From Methylocella tundrae (GTDB lineage Bacteria > Pseudomonadota > Alphaproteobacteria > Rhizobiales > Beijerinckiaceae): a stretch of DNA of 64,000 nucleotides. A program made the translations under genes and the position numbers. Positions 56,765 through 64,000 of this stretch are shown in pieces (position 1 is the stretch's first letter; each line of letters starts with the position of its first letter). Under the pieces are notes generated by a model, which saw nothing but the letters and a program-made list of their open reading frames with translations, had not been told where the DNA came from and made no database searches. The stretch spans positions 1,798,001-1,862,000 of the forward strand of contig NZ_CP139089.1 of NCBI RefSeq assembly GCF_038024855.1. Reading direction: 5' to 3'.

Positions 56765-57115
56765 TCATTTCGCAATGATAACGGCCTTTGGCGCGTCCGG
56801 GTGAAAATCATCGAAAAACTGATATTCGCCGGGGTCCAGCGTCCTGAACACGAGGATCGACGTCGAATTTGGCGCAAGCACTTTTTCCTTGCGCAATTCA
56901 GCGCTTTCGAATTCCGCCGGCGTATCGCCCGTATTACGCAGTTCAAGCTTGAAGCGCGTGTTGGCGGGCACCTCGACGCGCAAGGGCGCGACCTTGCCGT
57001 CGTGGAACTCGAGCGTAAACGTCGGCTCTTCGTCGGCGCTGAGAGGCGCTCCGATCAAAAGAAGGCTCAAGACAAGCCAAAGCGTCGCAACATTCTTCAA
57101 GCTTTTGCCTTCCAT
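56765..57115 (-). CDS. ftrB: Cupredoxin-like periplasmic protein (FtrB type)
   Basis: 116 residues from MEGKSLKN. Signal peptide (ATLWLVLSLLLIGAPLSA-DEE), then a beta-sandwich: FTLEFHDGKVAPLRVEVPAN, TRFKLELRNTGDTPAEFESA, ELRKEKVLAPNSTSILVFRT and GEYQFFDDFHPDAPKAVIIA. This is the FtrB/EfeO-N-like cupredoxin pattern. The usual blue-copper ligand set is not complete; a FDDFHPD motif may provide metal ligands. Start could be Met at 57151. It follows ftrA by about 60 bases. Confidence 0.82.
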   Translation of the reverse strand: MEGKSLKNVATLWLVLSLLLIGAPLSADEEPTFTLEFHDGKVAPLRVEVPANTRFKLELRNTGDTPAEFESAELRKEKVLAPNSTSILVFRTLDPGEYQFFDDFHPDAPKAVIIAK

Positions 57116-57173
57116 GCTGACGCGGCGCGCCTTGAGGCCGGATGCTGACATAAGGGGAGCGGCCTGCCGGCGG

Positions 57174-57719
57174 TCAATAGGCGCCCTTCTTACCGGGCCC
57201 CGCGTAAGTAAACTCATACTCGACGGTGAAGGGCTTGAACCAGGGCGCGACGCCGGTCTCCTTATCGACATGACGTCCGAAGTGGGCGTGCGGATTTTCG
57301 TTCGGCGGAATGATCGTCAGCGCGAGCCTATACTTGCCGGGACCGAATAGTTTAACGTTATCGCCATAATGCGGGCCGTCGGCGGCGACCATCGGCATGA
57401 AGCTGCCCTTGAGGGTCTGATTGTCGTCGAGCTTGGTCAAAACGTAATCGACCCCAAGGTAGGGGATCCAGTCGCCCTGTGCAAATCCGTTGACGTTGCC
57501 TTTCGCCGCGTGGATGTCGGCTTCAAGATGAACGTCCGAATCCTTGGCCGGACGCATCATGTCCGGCGGGTCCATTTCGATCGGCTGCAGATAGACGGCG
57601 CCAATCTCCATGCCGCCTTGCTCCTGCGGCTTACCGATGGGATATTCCTTGGCGATGGCGGGAACTGCGACGAAAGACGCCAAGGCGAGAGCGATGAGAG
57701 CAGGGCCAAATAGCTTCAT
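57174..57719 (-). CDS. ftrA: P19-like periplasmic iron-binding protein (FtrA type)
   Basis: 181 residues. Signal peptide (LIALALASFVAVPAIA-KEYP). The P19/Tp34 domain is clear: QEQGGMEIGAVYLQPIEMDP with the metal-binding Met and Glu, DVHLEADIHAAKGNVNGFAQ with the His, and LTIIPPNENPHAHFGRHVDKETG with two further His. These bind copper and iron in family members that supply FTR1. First gene of the leftward ftrA-ftrB-ftrD group, with a GGAG-rich ribosome-binding site. Confidence 0.9.
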   Translation of the reverse strand: MKLFGPALIALALASFVAVPAIAKEYPIGKPQEQGGMEIGAVYLQPIEMDPPDMMRPAKDSDVHLEADIHAAKGNVNGFAQGDWIPYLGVDYVLTKLDDNQTLKGSFMPMVAADGPHYGDNVKLFGPGKYRLALTIIPPNENPHAHFGRHVDKETGVAPWFKPFTVEYEFTYAGPGKKGAY

Positions 57720-57891
57720 TTTTTCTCCTTGCGACGCCTCAGCGCACAGAAACTGGACAGGCCAGCAACGCGAAGCGATTATCGCGTCTCGATTGACGAG
57801 GACTCTTAGACTAAAACGACGACATCTTGAAATAGGAGAATGAAACTTTATAATCACTCTAACAAGTCAAGTTTAGAATTCGTATAATCTA

Positions 57892-58959
57892 TTACAGCGC
57901 CTCAACGACGTTTGGCGCTTCAACGCCAAGGGCGCGTCGAAGGCGGTCGCGATCGCTCTCACGTCCTGGTATCGCGAGACGAAGCCAGTCTGGACGAGCG
58001 TCGAAGCGCCGCACCCAAATCCCGGCCCCCGCCAGCGCCTTGAAACGCCGCCCGGCGTCGGGCGCGGCCGCAAGACGGAATAACGGGCTCCCGCCATAAA
58101 GCTCAAAACCCGCGCTTTTGAGAATCGCATCGAGCGCCGCGGCGTCCCCCTTCAGCCTTTCGCGCGCCGCCTCGAACCACGGCGAATCGGCAAGAGCTTG
58201 TGCGCCGATCGCGATCGCTGCGCCTGAGATTGGCCAGCACCCGAACGCCGCACGCAGCTTCAAAGCCATGTCGCGCGGCGCGATGGCGAAGCCAAGCCGG
58301 AGCCCCGGCAAGCCAAAGGTCTTGCCGAAGGATCGCAGAACGAGGGCGCCGGATCGCGGCAGTTCTGGCGCAAGGCTGACGCCGGGTTCAAGAAAATCGG
58401 CGAAGGCTTCATCAATGATGAGAAGTTTGCCGCGCTCCCGAAAGCTTTCCGCCAAGCCGCGAAGGTCGTCGCGGGCGATGAGCCGGCCGTCCGGATTGTT
58501 TGGATTGACGATGACGCCGACATCCTTGTCGCCAAACCCGTCGAGATCATTGACGATCGACGTCGCAGCGCCAGAGGCTCGCCAGGCGGAAAAATGTTCG
58601 AAATAGGTAAAGCCAAGGATGCCGACGCGACGCGCTGGAAAGAGATGCGGCAGCCAATTGATGATGGCCTGCGTCCCCGGAGCCGCGACAATCTCCGCGT
58701 CACGCGAGGCCCCATAGGCGGTTCTGGCGGCGGCCTCGAGCGCGGCCAGCCCCGGCGCGTCCGGCAGGCGCGTCGAGCTTTCGGCGGACGGCGGCGAGAA
58801 AGGATAGCAATAAGGATTGACGCCGGTCGAAAGATCAAGCCAAGGCTCGGGCGCGCATGGAAAAGCCTGGCGCGCCGCCGAAAGATCGCCGCCATGAGCT
58901 TGCCTTCCAGCGTCATGGCCGGGGATAAGGTCAGTCGCGCGTTCCGTGTTGCCGCTCAA
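57892..58959 (-). CDS. cobC: L-threonine-O-3-phosphate decarboxylase (CobC/CobD-type, aminotransferase fold)
   Basis: PLP enzyme supplying (R)-1-amino-2-propanol O-phosphate for the cobalamin lower linker. About 355 residues. Motifs: AHGGDLSAARQAFPCAPEPW near the start, DLSTGVNPYCYPF, the pocket VIVNPNNPDGRL, and the PLP lysine in LRSFGKTFGLPGLRLGFA. No ATG lies in frame near the N-terminus. I choose TTG 58959 because GAGG is 8 bases upstream. Divergent from cobD across 90 bases. Confidence 0.88.
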   Translation of the reverse strand: MSGNTERATDLIPGHDAGRQAHGGDLSAARQAFPCAPEPWLDLSTGVNPYCYPFSPPSAESSTRLPDAPGLAALEAAARTAYGASRDAEIVAAPGTQAIINWLPHLFPARRVGILGFTYFEHFSAWRASGAATSIVNDLDGFGDKDVGVIVNPNNPDGRLIARDDLRGLAESFRERGKLLIIDEAFADFLEPGVSLAPELPRSGALVLRSFGKTFGLPGLRLGFAIAPRDMALKLRAAFGCWPISGAAIAIGAQALADSPWFEAARERLKGDAAALDAILKSAGFELYGGSPLFRLAAAPDAGRRFKALAGAGIWVRRFDARPDWLRLAIPGRESDRDRLRRALGVEAPNVVEAL

Positions 58960-59049
58960 TTGCGACGCCTCTTCGGAAAGCCGGTCAATCCGTCCTCGAT
59001 CATGCTTTAACGCCTTGCCGCCTTCACCGCTTCCGCCGGACTTCGACCC

Positions 59050-60042
59050 ATGGGTTTCACCGCGCATTTTGAGCTGGCCGTCCTTGCTGTAGCGATCGAG
59101 GCCGTGGTTGGCTACCCACCCGCGCTTTATGCGGCGCTCGGCCATCCGGTCAGCTGGATCGGCGCCTTGATCTCGTATTGCGACCGGCGCCTCAATCGCG
59201 AGGACCGGTCTTTCGCGGAGCGGCGCATTCTGGGCGCGGCCGCGCTTGGCTTCATATTGGCCGCCGCCGGGGGCGCGGCATTCGTCATCAGCTCCCTCAT
59301 CGTTCACTTGGCCCTGCCGAATTCGATCGCGCTGTGCCTGCTTGCGCTTATCGCTTCGAGCCTGATCGCGCAACGCAGCCTCCATTCTCATGTCCGCGCC
59401 GTGGCGTTGGCGCTTGAGCATCGCGGGCTGGAGGCCGGCCGCGCCGCGGTCGCCGCCATTGTCGGGCGCAACGTCAGCGCTCTGGATGCAGCGGGCGTCG
59501 CCCGGGCGGCGATCGAGAGCCTCGCCGAGAATTTTTCCGACGGGATCGTCGCGCCGGCGTTCTGGCTGGCTGCTGGCGGTCTTCCCGGCGGCGTCTGCTA
59601 CAAGGCGATCAATACAGCCGACAGCATGATCGGCCACCTGACGCCGCGCCATGCCGCCTTCGGCTACGCCGCCGCCAAACTCGATGATGTCGCGAATTTC
59701 TTTCCCGCCCGCTTGTCCGTCCTCTGGATCGCCGTCGCCGCCATGTTCCTGAAAGGCGCCGGCGCTGGGGGCGCCTGGCGCACGGCCTTGCGCGACGGGC
59801 GCGGCCACCCCTCCCCCAACGCCGGCTGGCCGGAGGCGGCATTCGCCGGAGCGCTTGGCCTCAAACTTGGCGGCCCGCGCCGCTATGGCGACGAGGAAAT
59901 CGCTGATGCCTGGATCGGCAGCGGCGAGAGCGCCGCGACGAGCCGGGATATTTTTCGCGCGCTCGCCCTTTATCGACGCGCCTGCCTCGTCCACTGGGGC
60001 GTGCTGGCGCTCGCCGCGCTGCTTTTTATCGCGCGAGGGTAA
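59050..60042 (+). CDS. cobD: Adenosylcobinamide-phosphate synthase (CbiB/CobD)
   Basis: Inner-membrane enzyme that joins aminopropanol phosphate to adenosylcobyric acid. 330 residues, several hydrophobic segments. Family landmarks: [20 protein letters not shown], then [34 protein letters not shown] and [20 protein letters not shown]. It ends overlapping the convergent cobQ by 17 bases. Confidence 0.94.
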   Translation: MGFTAHFELAVLAVAIEAVVGYPPALYAALGHPVSWIGALISYCDRRLNREDRSFAERRILGAAALGFILAAAGGAAFVISSLIVHLALPNSIALCLLALIASSLIAQRSLHSHVRAVALALEHRGLEAGRAAVAAIVGRNVSALDAAGVARAAIESLAENFSDGIVAPAFWLAAGGLPGGVCYKAINTADSMIGHLTPRHAAFGYAAAKLDDVANFFPARLSVLWIAVAAMFLKGAGAGGAWRTALRDGRGHPSPNAGWPEAAFAGALGLKLGGPRRYGDEEIADAWIGSGESAATSRDIFRALALYRRACLVHWGVLALAALLFIARG

Positions 60043-61492
60043 GCAGCAGGTCGAGGTCCATGTGGATCTCAAGATGCCGGGCGATGGCGTCGAGCGCGCT
60101 TTCGACCGACGCCTCGTAAGATAGGCCGGAGCCGGAGCCGCCGAGGCGCGCCAGCAGCGCGCTGCGCTGCGCCGGCTCGCTGAACAACCCATGCACGTAG
60201 CAGCCGCTGATGCGGCCGTCGGCGGAGACGGCGCCATCGCGGCGGCCGTCGTCGAAAATGACCATCGGCCGATCGCAGCCAGCACCCTCTGTGCGGCCAA
60301 GATGCATCTCATAGCCCTTGAACGGCGCGCCGTCGGCCGCCCCCCTGCCCCGCACGGGAGCCAAAACCTTTTCGGCCGCGAGTTCTGTGGCGATATCGAG
60401 CAGACCAAGCCCCGCCGTCTCGCCGGGCGGACCCTCAAAGCCTTGATGATCTCGGAGGACGCGGCCCAGCATCTGATATCCGCCGCAAAGGCCAATGACA
60501 TGGCCGCCGCGCCGCACATGCGCGGCAAGGTCAATGTCCCAGCCCTCGCGCCGGAGAGCCGAAAGATCCGCGATCGTCGTTTTGGAGCCCGGCAGAAGAA
60601 CGAGCCTTGCTTCCGCCGGCAAAGGCTCGCCGGAGCGGACCATGATGAGCGAAAGATCGCTCTCGAGCCCCAAAGGATCGAGATCGTCGAAATTGGAAAT
60701 CCCCGGCAGGAGCGGAACGGCGACGAGGATTTTTCCGGTCCCCGAACGCCGCTTCCCGGCCAGGCCAAGAGCGTCCTCGGCCGGCAGGCGAGCCGCGTCA
60801 GGGCAAAATGGAATAAGCCCCAGATTCGGCCAACCGGTCATTTGCTCGATCAGCGCCATGCCGTCCGAAAAAAGCGCCGGATCGCCGCGAAATTTGTTGA
60901 CGAGAAAGCCTTTGATCATCCTCGCGTCGGCGGGATCGAGCACCGCCTTGGTCCCGACGATCTGGGCGATGACGCCGCCACGGTCGATATCTCCAATCAA
61001 AATCACAGGCGCGTCAGCGGCGCGTGAAAATCCCATATTGGCGATGTCGTTCTTGCGCAGATTGATCTCCGAGGCGCTTCCTGCGCCTTCCACGATGACG
61101 AGATCGCACTTTTGCGCAAGGCGCTCGAAGCTTTCGAGAACGGGGGCCAGCAGCTTCGGCTTCCAGTCCTGATACTCACGCGCCGCGGCGGTCCCGACGA
61201 CGCGCCCGCGCAGCACCACCTGCGCGCCAATGTTGCTTTGCGGCTTGAGCAGCACCGGGTTCATGTCGACGCTCGCCACGGCGCCGCAAGCCAGCGCCTG
61301 CAGCGCCTGAGCGCGGCCAATCTCGCCTCCGTCCGCGGTGACGGCGGCATTGTTCGACATGTTCTGCGGCTTGAAAGGCAGGACTTTGAGGCCGCGGTTG
61401 CGATAAGCGCGGCAGAGACCGGCGACGATCAGCGATTTGCCGACGTCGGACCCGGTCCCCTGCAGCATCAGGACTTTTGCGCGCCGCATCAA
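60026..61492 (-). CDS. cobQ: Cobyric acid synthase
   Basis: Amidates four side chains of adenosylcobyrinic a,c-diamide using glutamine and ATP. 488 residues. The DTB-synthase-like ATP domain starts [30 protein letters not shown] and [12 protein letters not shown] follow. The glutaminase domain has the nucleophile in [17 protein letters not shown] and the His in GCYVHGLF. Its start overlaps the cobO stop (ATGA); the 3' end overlaps cobD. Confidence 0.96.
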   Translation of the reverse strand: MMRRAKVLMLQGTGSDVGKSLIVAGLCRAYRNRGLKVLPFKPQNMSNNAAVTADGGEIGRAQALQALACGAVASVDMNPVLLKPQSNIGAQVVLRGRVVGTAAAREYQDWKPKLLAPVLESFERLAQKCDLVIVEGAGSASEINLRKNDIANMGFSRAADAPVILIGDIDRGGVIAQIVGTKAVLDPADARMIKGFLVNKFRGDPALFSDGMALIEQMTGWPNLGLIPFCPDAARLPAEDALGLAGKRRSGTGKILVAVPLLPGISNFDDLDPLGLESDLSLIMVRSGEPLPAEARLVLLPGSKTTIADLSALRREGWDIDLAAHVRRGGHVIGLCGGYQMLGRVLRDHQGFEGPPGETAGLGLLDIATELAAEKVLAPVRGRGAADGAPFKGYEMHLGRTEGAGCDRPMVIFDDGRRDGAVSADGRISGCYVHGLFSEPAQRSALLARLGGSGSGLSYEASVESALDAIARHLEIHMDLDLLLTLAR

Positions 61493-62109
61493 AACTCGAT
61501 GCCCTGCTGCGCTTTGACGCCAGCCGAGAAATGATGCTTGACCAAACTCATTTCGGTGACGAGGTCGGCGGCCGCGATGAGCTCCGCCTTGGCGTTGCGG
61601 CCCGTGACGATGACATGGAGGTCGGGTCTGCGGCCGCTAAGCTCCGCGACGACCATCGCGAGCGGCAGGTAATCATAGCGGAGCGCAATGTTCAGCTCAT
61701 CGAGAACGATCAGCTTGATCGCGGGATCGGCCATGAGGTCCAGCGCTTTCGCCCAGGCCGCTTCGGCCGCGGCCACGTCGCGCGCGCGATCCTGGGTCTC
61801 CCAGGTAAACCCCTCCCCCATCGAATGCCAGGCGACGAGATCGGGAAAGCGGCGGAACATGTCGCGCTCGCCAGTCTCCCAGGCTCCTTTGATGAATTGC
61901 ACGACGCCGCATCGCCAGCCATGGCCGAGCGCGCGCAGCAAAAGTCCGAAGGCCGCCGTCGACTTGCCCTTGCCGGCGCCGGTGTGGACGATCAGGAGTC
62001 CTTTTCCGGTGATGGCTTTGCCGGCGACCTCGGCGTCCTGAACGGCCTTGCGCTTTTGCATTTTTTCACGGTGGCGCGAGGCTTTCGCCTCATCCGATAA
62101 TTCGCTCAA
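61489..62109 (-). CDS. cobO: Cob(I)yrinic acid a,c-diamide adenosyltransferase (CobO/BtuR/CobA)
   Basis: Adds the 5'-deoxyadenosyl group to the corrin cobalt. The P-loop is [50 protein letters not shown] [16 protein letters not shown] and [20 protein letters not shown] follow. A TTG start at 62109 gives the family N-terminus [20 protein letters not shown] and has GGGACGG five bases upstream. An ATG at 62187 would add 26 residues with a hydrophobic stretch not found in the family. Coupled to cobQ. Confidence 0.92.
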   Translation of the reverse strand: MSELSDEAKASRHREKMQKRKAVQDAEVAGKAITGKGLLIVHTGAGKGKSTAAFGLLLRALGHGWRCGVVQFIKGAWETGERDMFRRFPDLVAWHSMGEGFTWETQDRARDVAAAEAAWAKALDLMADPAIKLIVLDELNIALRYDYLPLAMVVAELSGRRPDLHVIVTGRNAKAELIAAADLVTEMSLVKHHFSAGVKAQQGIEF

Positions 62110-62344
62110 CGCAGCCGTCCCGTCAAAGCCTGTTGCAAAGGCGACGATGACCGCAGACAAAACGGCGGCCGCCTTTTCGTGATTCATACATTAAAGATCG
62201 CGGGCGCGGGTTGCGACCTTATTGCAGCTTGGCAAGTTTGCTTTTTCTCGTCACACAATCGTGCTTGGCCGATGTCGATGTTTCGACTTATGCCGTCGGC
62301 CGGTCAAAAAACGAAGCCCGCTGCGGGCTATGGGAGGATCAAGG

Positions 62345-62863
62345 ATGAAGATAACGGCTCTGCTTCGCTGCCTGCTCGCCGGCGGTTTTGTCGTCGCCGC
62401 GAGCGCGGCTCGCTCTGATGGAGCCGGTGACCCAACGCCCGTCAGTTCGACGGACGGGCAATATTTTGATAAAGACGGCAACCCGACCTACAAGATCGGC
62501 AAGGACGGCAAAGTCGACTGGTACACCTTCATCGGTTACCGCATGTACGGCGCCAACTGCCTCCAGTGCCACGGTCCGGACGCCCTCGGCTCCTCCTATG
62601 CGCCCTCTCTCGTCGATTCTTTGAAGTCGCTCTCGACCCAGCAGGTGCTCGGAACGATCATCGGCGGCAAGCGTGACGTCACCGCGGCGCAGGATCTGGT
62701 GATGCCCTCGTTCGGGGAAAACAAGAACGTCATGTGCTATCTCAACCCCATTTACACCTATTTGCGGGCGCGCTCGGACGGCGCATTGGGCCGCGAGCGG
62801 CCGAGCAACCACGAGGCGAAGCCGGCCGACTGGGAAAAGACGGTCGACGACTGCTTCAAGTGA
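62345..62863 (+). CDS. c-type cytochrome, methanol metabolism-related
   Basis: 172 residues with signal peptide (LLRCLLAGGFVVAASAARS). The pattern DGQYFDKDGNPTYKIGKDGK and VDWYTFIGYRMYGANCLQCH, with haem motif CLQCH, then GPDALGSSYAPSLVDSLKSL and MPSFGENKNVMCYLNPIYTY, matches the methanol-metabolism-related cytochrome family of methylotrophs. Two more Cys (in VMCYL and DDCFK) fit the four-cysteine description. It is likely a periplasmic electron carrier linked to methanol dehydrogenase. It stands divergent from cobO and just upstream of the cobalamin riboswitch. Confidence 0.85.
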   Translation: MKITALLRCLLAGGFVVAASAARSDGAGDPTPVSSTDGQYFDKDGNPTYKIGKDGKVDWYTFIGYRMYGANCLQCHGPDALGSSYAPSLVDSLKSLSTQQVLGTIIGGKRDVTAAQDLVMPSFGENKNVMCYLNPIYTYLRARSDGALGRERPSNHEAKPADWEKTVDDCFK

Positions 62864-62911
62864 GGCTGGGGCTTCCGATTGACATAGCGCCCATTCCGTC
62901 TAGTGTCTGGC

Positions 62912-63092
62912 CTGTAACGGTCCCTCTATACGAGGGGTAAATGGGAATGTGGCGCCGCGTTCGGAAGAACGCCAATCCACAGCTGCCCCCGCAACTGTAA
63001 GCGGGTAGTCGCATGCCGGGACGCCACTGGGGGCCTAAAACCCTTGGGAAGGCGGCATGCGACGCCGATCCGCAAGCCAGGAAACCTGCCGT
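62912..63092 (+). promoter_or_regulatory. Cobalamin (adenosylcobalamin) riboswitch aptamer
   Basis: The sequence shows the conserved order: ACGGTCCCTCT, GGGAATGTGG, the CAGCTGCCCCCGCAACTGTA core, GCCACTGGGG and GGGAAGGCGG, and the B12 box AGCCAGGAAACCTGCC (63075-63090). It lies in the leader of cobW. High cobalamin should switch cobW off. Confidence 0.95.
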
Positions 63093-63184
63093 TCGATCGA
63101 GGATAGGCCGGCGGGGAGCTCCGGCCCCAATCGATGCCGGCGGTCCCCCGCAGGCGAAGGCGGCTGCGCCACAGCCGCCGGCAA

Positions 63185-63215
63185 AAGCCCCCTTGCAATT
63201 CAAGGACCGGGGCTT
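63185..63215 (+). promoter_or_regulatory. Shine-Dalgarno-sequestering hairpin (riboswitch expression platform)
   Basis: CCTTG (63191-63195) pairs with CAAGG (63201-63205) and AAGCCC (63185-63190) with GGGCTT (63210-63215), leaving a small bulge. The cobW ribosome-binding AAGGA (63202-63206) is inside it, and the hairpin ends one base before the ATG, so control looks translational. Confidence 0.75.
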
Positions 63216-63216
63216 G

Positions 63217-64000
63217 ATGAACGATCTCTCCCACAGCCGTCTTTCGCGCATTCCCGCGACCATCGTCACCGGCTTCCTCGGCGCCGGAAAGACGACGCTG
63301 ATCCGCCATATTCTCGCCAGCGCGGGAGGACGCCGTCTCGCCCTCATCATCAATGAGTTCGGCGACATCGGCGTCGATGGCGATATCCTCAAGGGCTGTG
63401 GCGATCTCGCTTGCGCGGAAGACAGCATCATCGAACTCGCCAACGGCTGTATCTGCTGCACGGTCGCGGATGATTTTCTTCCCGCCATCGAAAGGCTTCT
63501 CGCGCTCGATCCTCCGCCTGAACATATCATCATCGAGACATCCGGCCTCGCGCTGCCGAAGCCGCTCGTCAAGGCTTTCGACTGGCCGGGCGTCCGCGCG
63601 CGATTGACGGTCGATGGCGTCATCGCCGTCGTCGATGGAGCGGCCGTCGCCGATGGCCGCTTCGTTGACGATCCAGAAAAGCTCGCGCTGCAGCGGCAAG
63701 CCGATCCCTCGATCGACCATGACAATCCCCTCGAAGAAGTCTTTGAAGACCAATTGCTGTGCGCCGACCTTATCGTCTTGAACAAGATCGACCTCATCGC
63801 CGCGCCCGAGCAAGCCCGCATCGCTTCTGACATCAAGGCGCTCCTGCCCCGCGCGACGAAAGTAATCGCGTCGCAGCAGGGGCGGATCGACGCGCGGGTT
63901 CTGCTCGGCCTTGGCGCCGCCGCTGAAGATGACGTGTCGAACCGGCGCTCGCATCATGATGAAGAAGCCGAGCACGACCATGATGACTTCGAAAGCCTTA
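63217..64000 (+). CDS. cobW: CobW GTPase (3' truncated by window edge)
   Basis: G3E-family metallochaperone used in the aerobic cobalamin pathway, thought to deliver cobalt to cobaltochelatase. The visible 261 residues include P-loop IVTGFLGAGKTTLIRHIL, the metal-binding NGCICCTVADDF, ETSGLALPKPLVKAF, and G4 VLNKIDLI. The end shown is His/Asp-rich (RRSHHDEEAEHDHDD), a likely metal-binding insert. Regulated by the riboswitch upstream. The gene continues past the window; cobN probably follows, by analogy with other genomes. Confidence 0.95.
   Translation, partial: MNDLSHSRLSRIPATIVTGFLGAGKTTLIRHILASAGGRRLALIINEFGDIGVDGDILKGCGDLACAEDSIIELANGCICCTVADDFLPAIERLLALDPPPEHIIIETSGLALPKPLVKAFDWPGVRARLTVDGVIAVVDGAAVADGRFVDDPEKLALQRQADPSIDHDNPLEEVFEDQLLCADLIVLNKIDLIAAPEQARIASDIKALLPRATKVIASQQGRIDARVLLGLGAAAEDDVSNRRSHHDEEAEHDHDDFESL

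Noticed and set aside
58960..60768. A very long leftward open frame running through cobD and joining cobC (958 residues in all)
   Set aside because: Only the part after 58959 matches a protein family. The rest is antisense to cobD and part of cobQ, low-complexity Arg/Gly/Ala-rich, and open simply because of high GC.
1..64000. CRISPR arrays, toxin-antitoxin pairs, anti-phage systems, biosynthetic clusters, IS elements
   Set aside because: No regularly spaced repeats, transposases, nuclease/toxin families or large assembly-line genes were found on either strand.

Overview
This 64-kb window is GC-rich, densely coding chromosomal DNA from an alphaproteobacterium of the order Rhizobiales (Hyphomicrobiales). 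Several points suggest a methylotrophic member of the Beijerinckiaceae (Methylocella/Methylocapsa-like): the rhizobial gene orders (livHMGF with a DUF6867 gene; rplU-rpmA-GNAT-obgE-proBA-nadD; an LdtR-type regulator beside an L,D-transpeptidase), a 'methanol metabolism-related' c-type cytochrome, class I PHB synthase and aerobic-type cobalamin genes. The genus is an inference. There is no prophage, IS transposase, CRISPR array or rRNA operon.

Layout. 1-5.2 kb: branched-chain amino acid ABC transporter, six overlapping genes, livH cut by the window edge. 5.2-12 kb: CcdA-like thiol transporter, polysaccharide flippase, prmA, a small Cys-rich secreted protein, an SrpA-type periplasmic catalase homologue, an HAD phosphatase and the F1-ATPase chaperone ATP12. 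12-15.2 kb: a metal island (DUF2946, PCu(A)C copper chaperone, TonB-dependent receptor) with a Zur-like palindrome before the receptor. 15.5-19.6 kb: a leftward glyA-nrdR-ribD-ribE run. 19.9-22.5 kb: L,D-transpeptidase and its probable MarR regulator LdtR, preceded by a strikingly AT-rich non-coding island. 23.3-27 kb: acetoacetate decarboxylase-family protein and a large secreted beta-helix protein. 27.2-30.9 kb: tRNA-Leu(UAA), gpt, cinA-like gene, outer-membrane beta-barrel, YjbQ and D-Ala-D-Ala dipeptidase.

31.2-45 kb: RDD protein, N-end-rule leucyltransferase bpt, parC, two small orphans, divergent bioA/bioFD, a TetR-DUF1348 pair with a clear operator, a secreted hypothetical, PHB synthase with a basic N-terminal extension, and gluQ. 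45.2-55 kb: a DUF6134-like secreted protein, an M23 peptidase, then rplU-rpmA-GNAT-obgE-proB-proA-nadD, with a promoter and hairpins in the rplU leader. 55-58 kb: an FtrABCD-type ferrous iron system that lacks the FtrC permease. 58-64 kb: cobalamin genes (cobC, cobD, cobQ, cobO), the methylotrophy cytochrome, and cobW behind a cobalamin riboswitch with a visible Shine-Dalgarno-sequestering hairpin.

Non-coding structure is the most interesting part. A roughly 100-bp dispersed palindromic element occurs twice, with relatives elsewhere. At four genes (ldtR, the tetR-like gene, phaC, the GNAT gene) the TAG stop codon is the first triplet of such a repeat. I did not find a clearly new multi-gene system. 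The best leads are the FtrABD locus without FtrC, the Zur-box/copper-gene conflict, the stop-codon-forming repeats, the rplU leader and the AT island upstream of ldtR.
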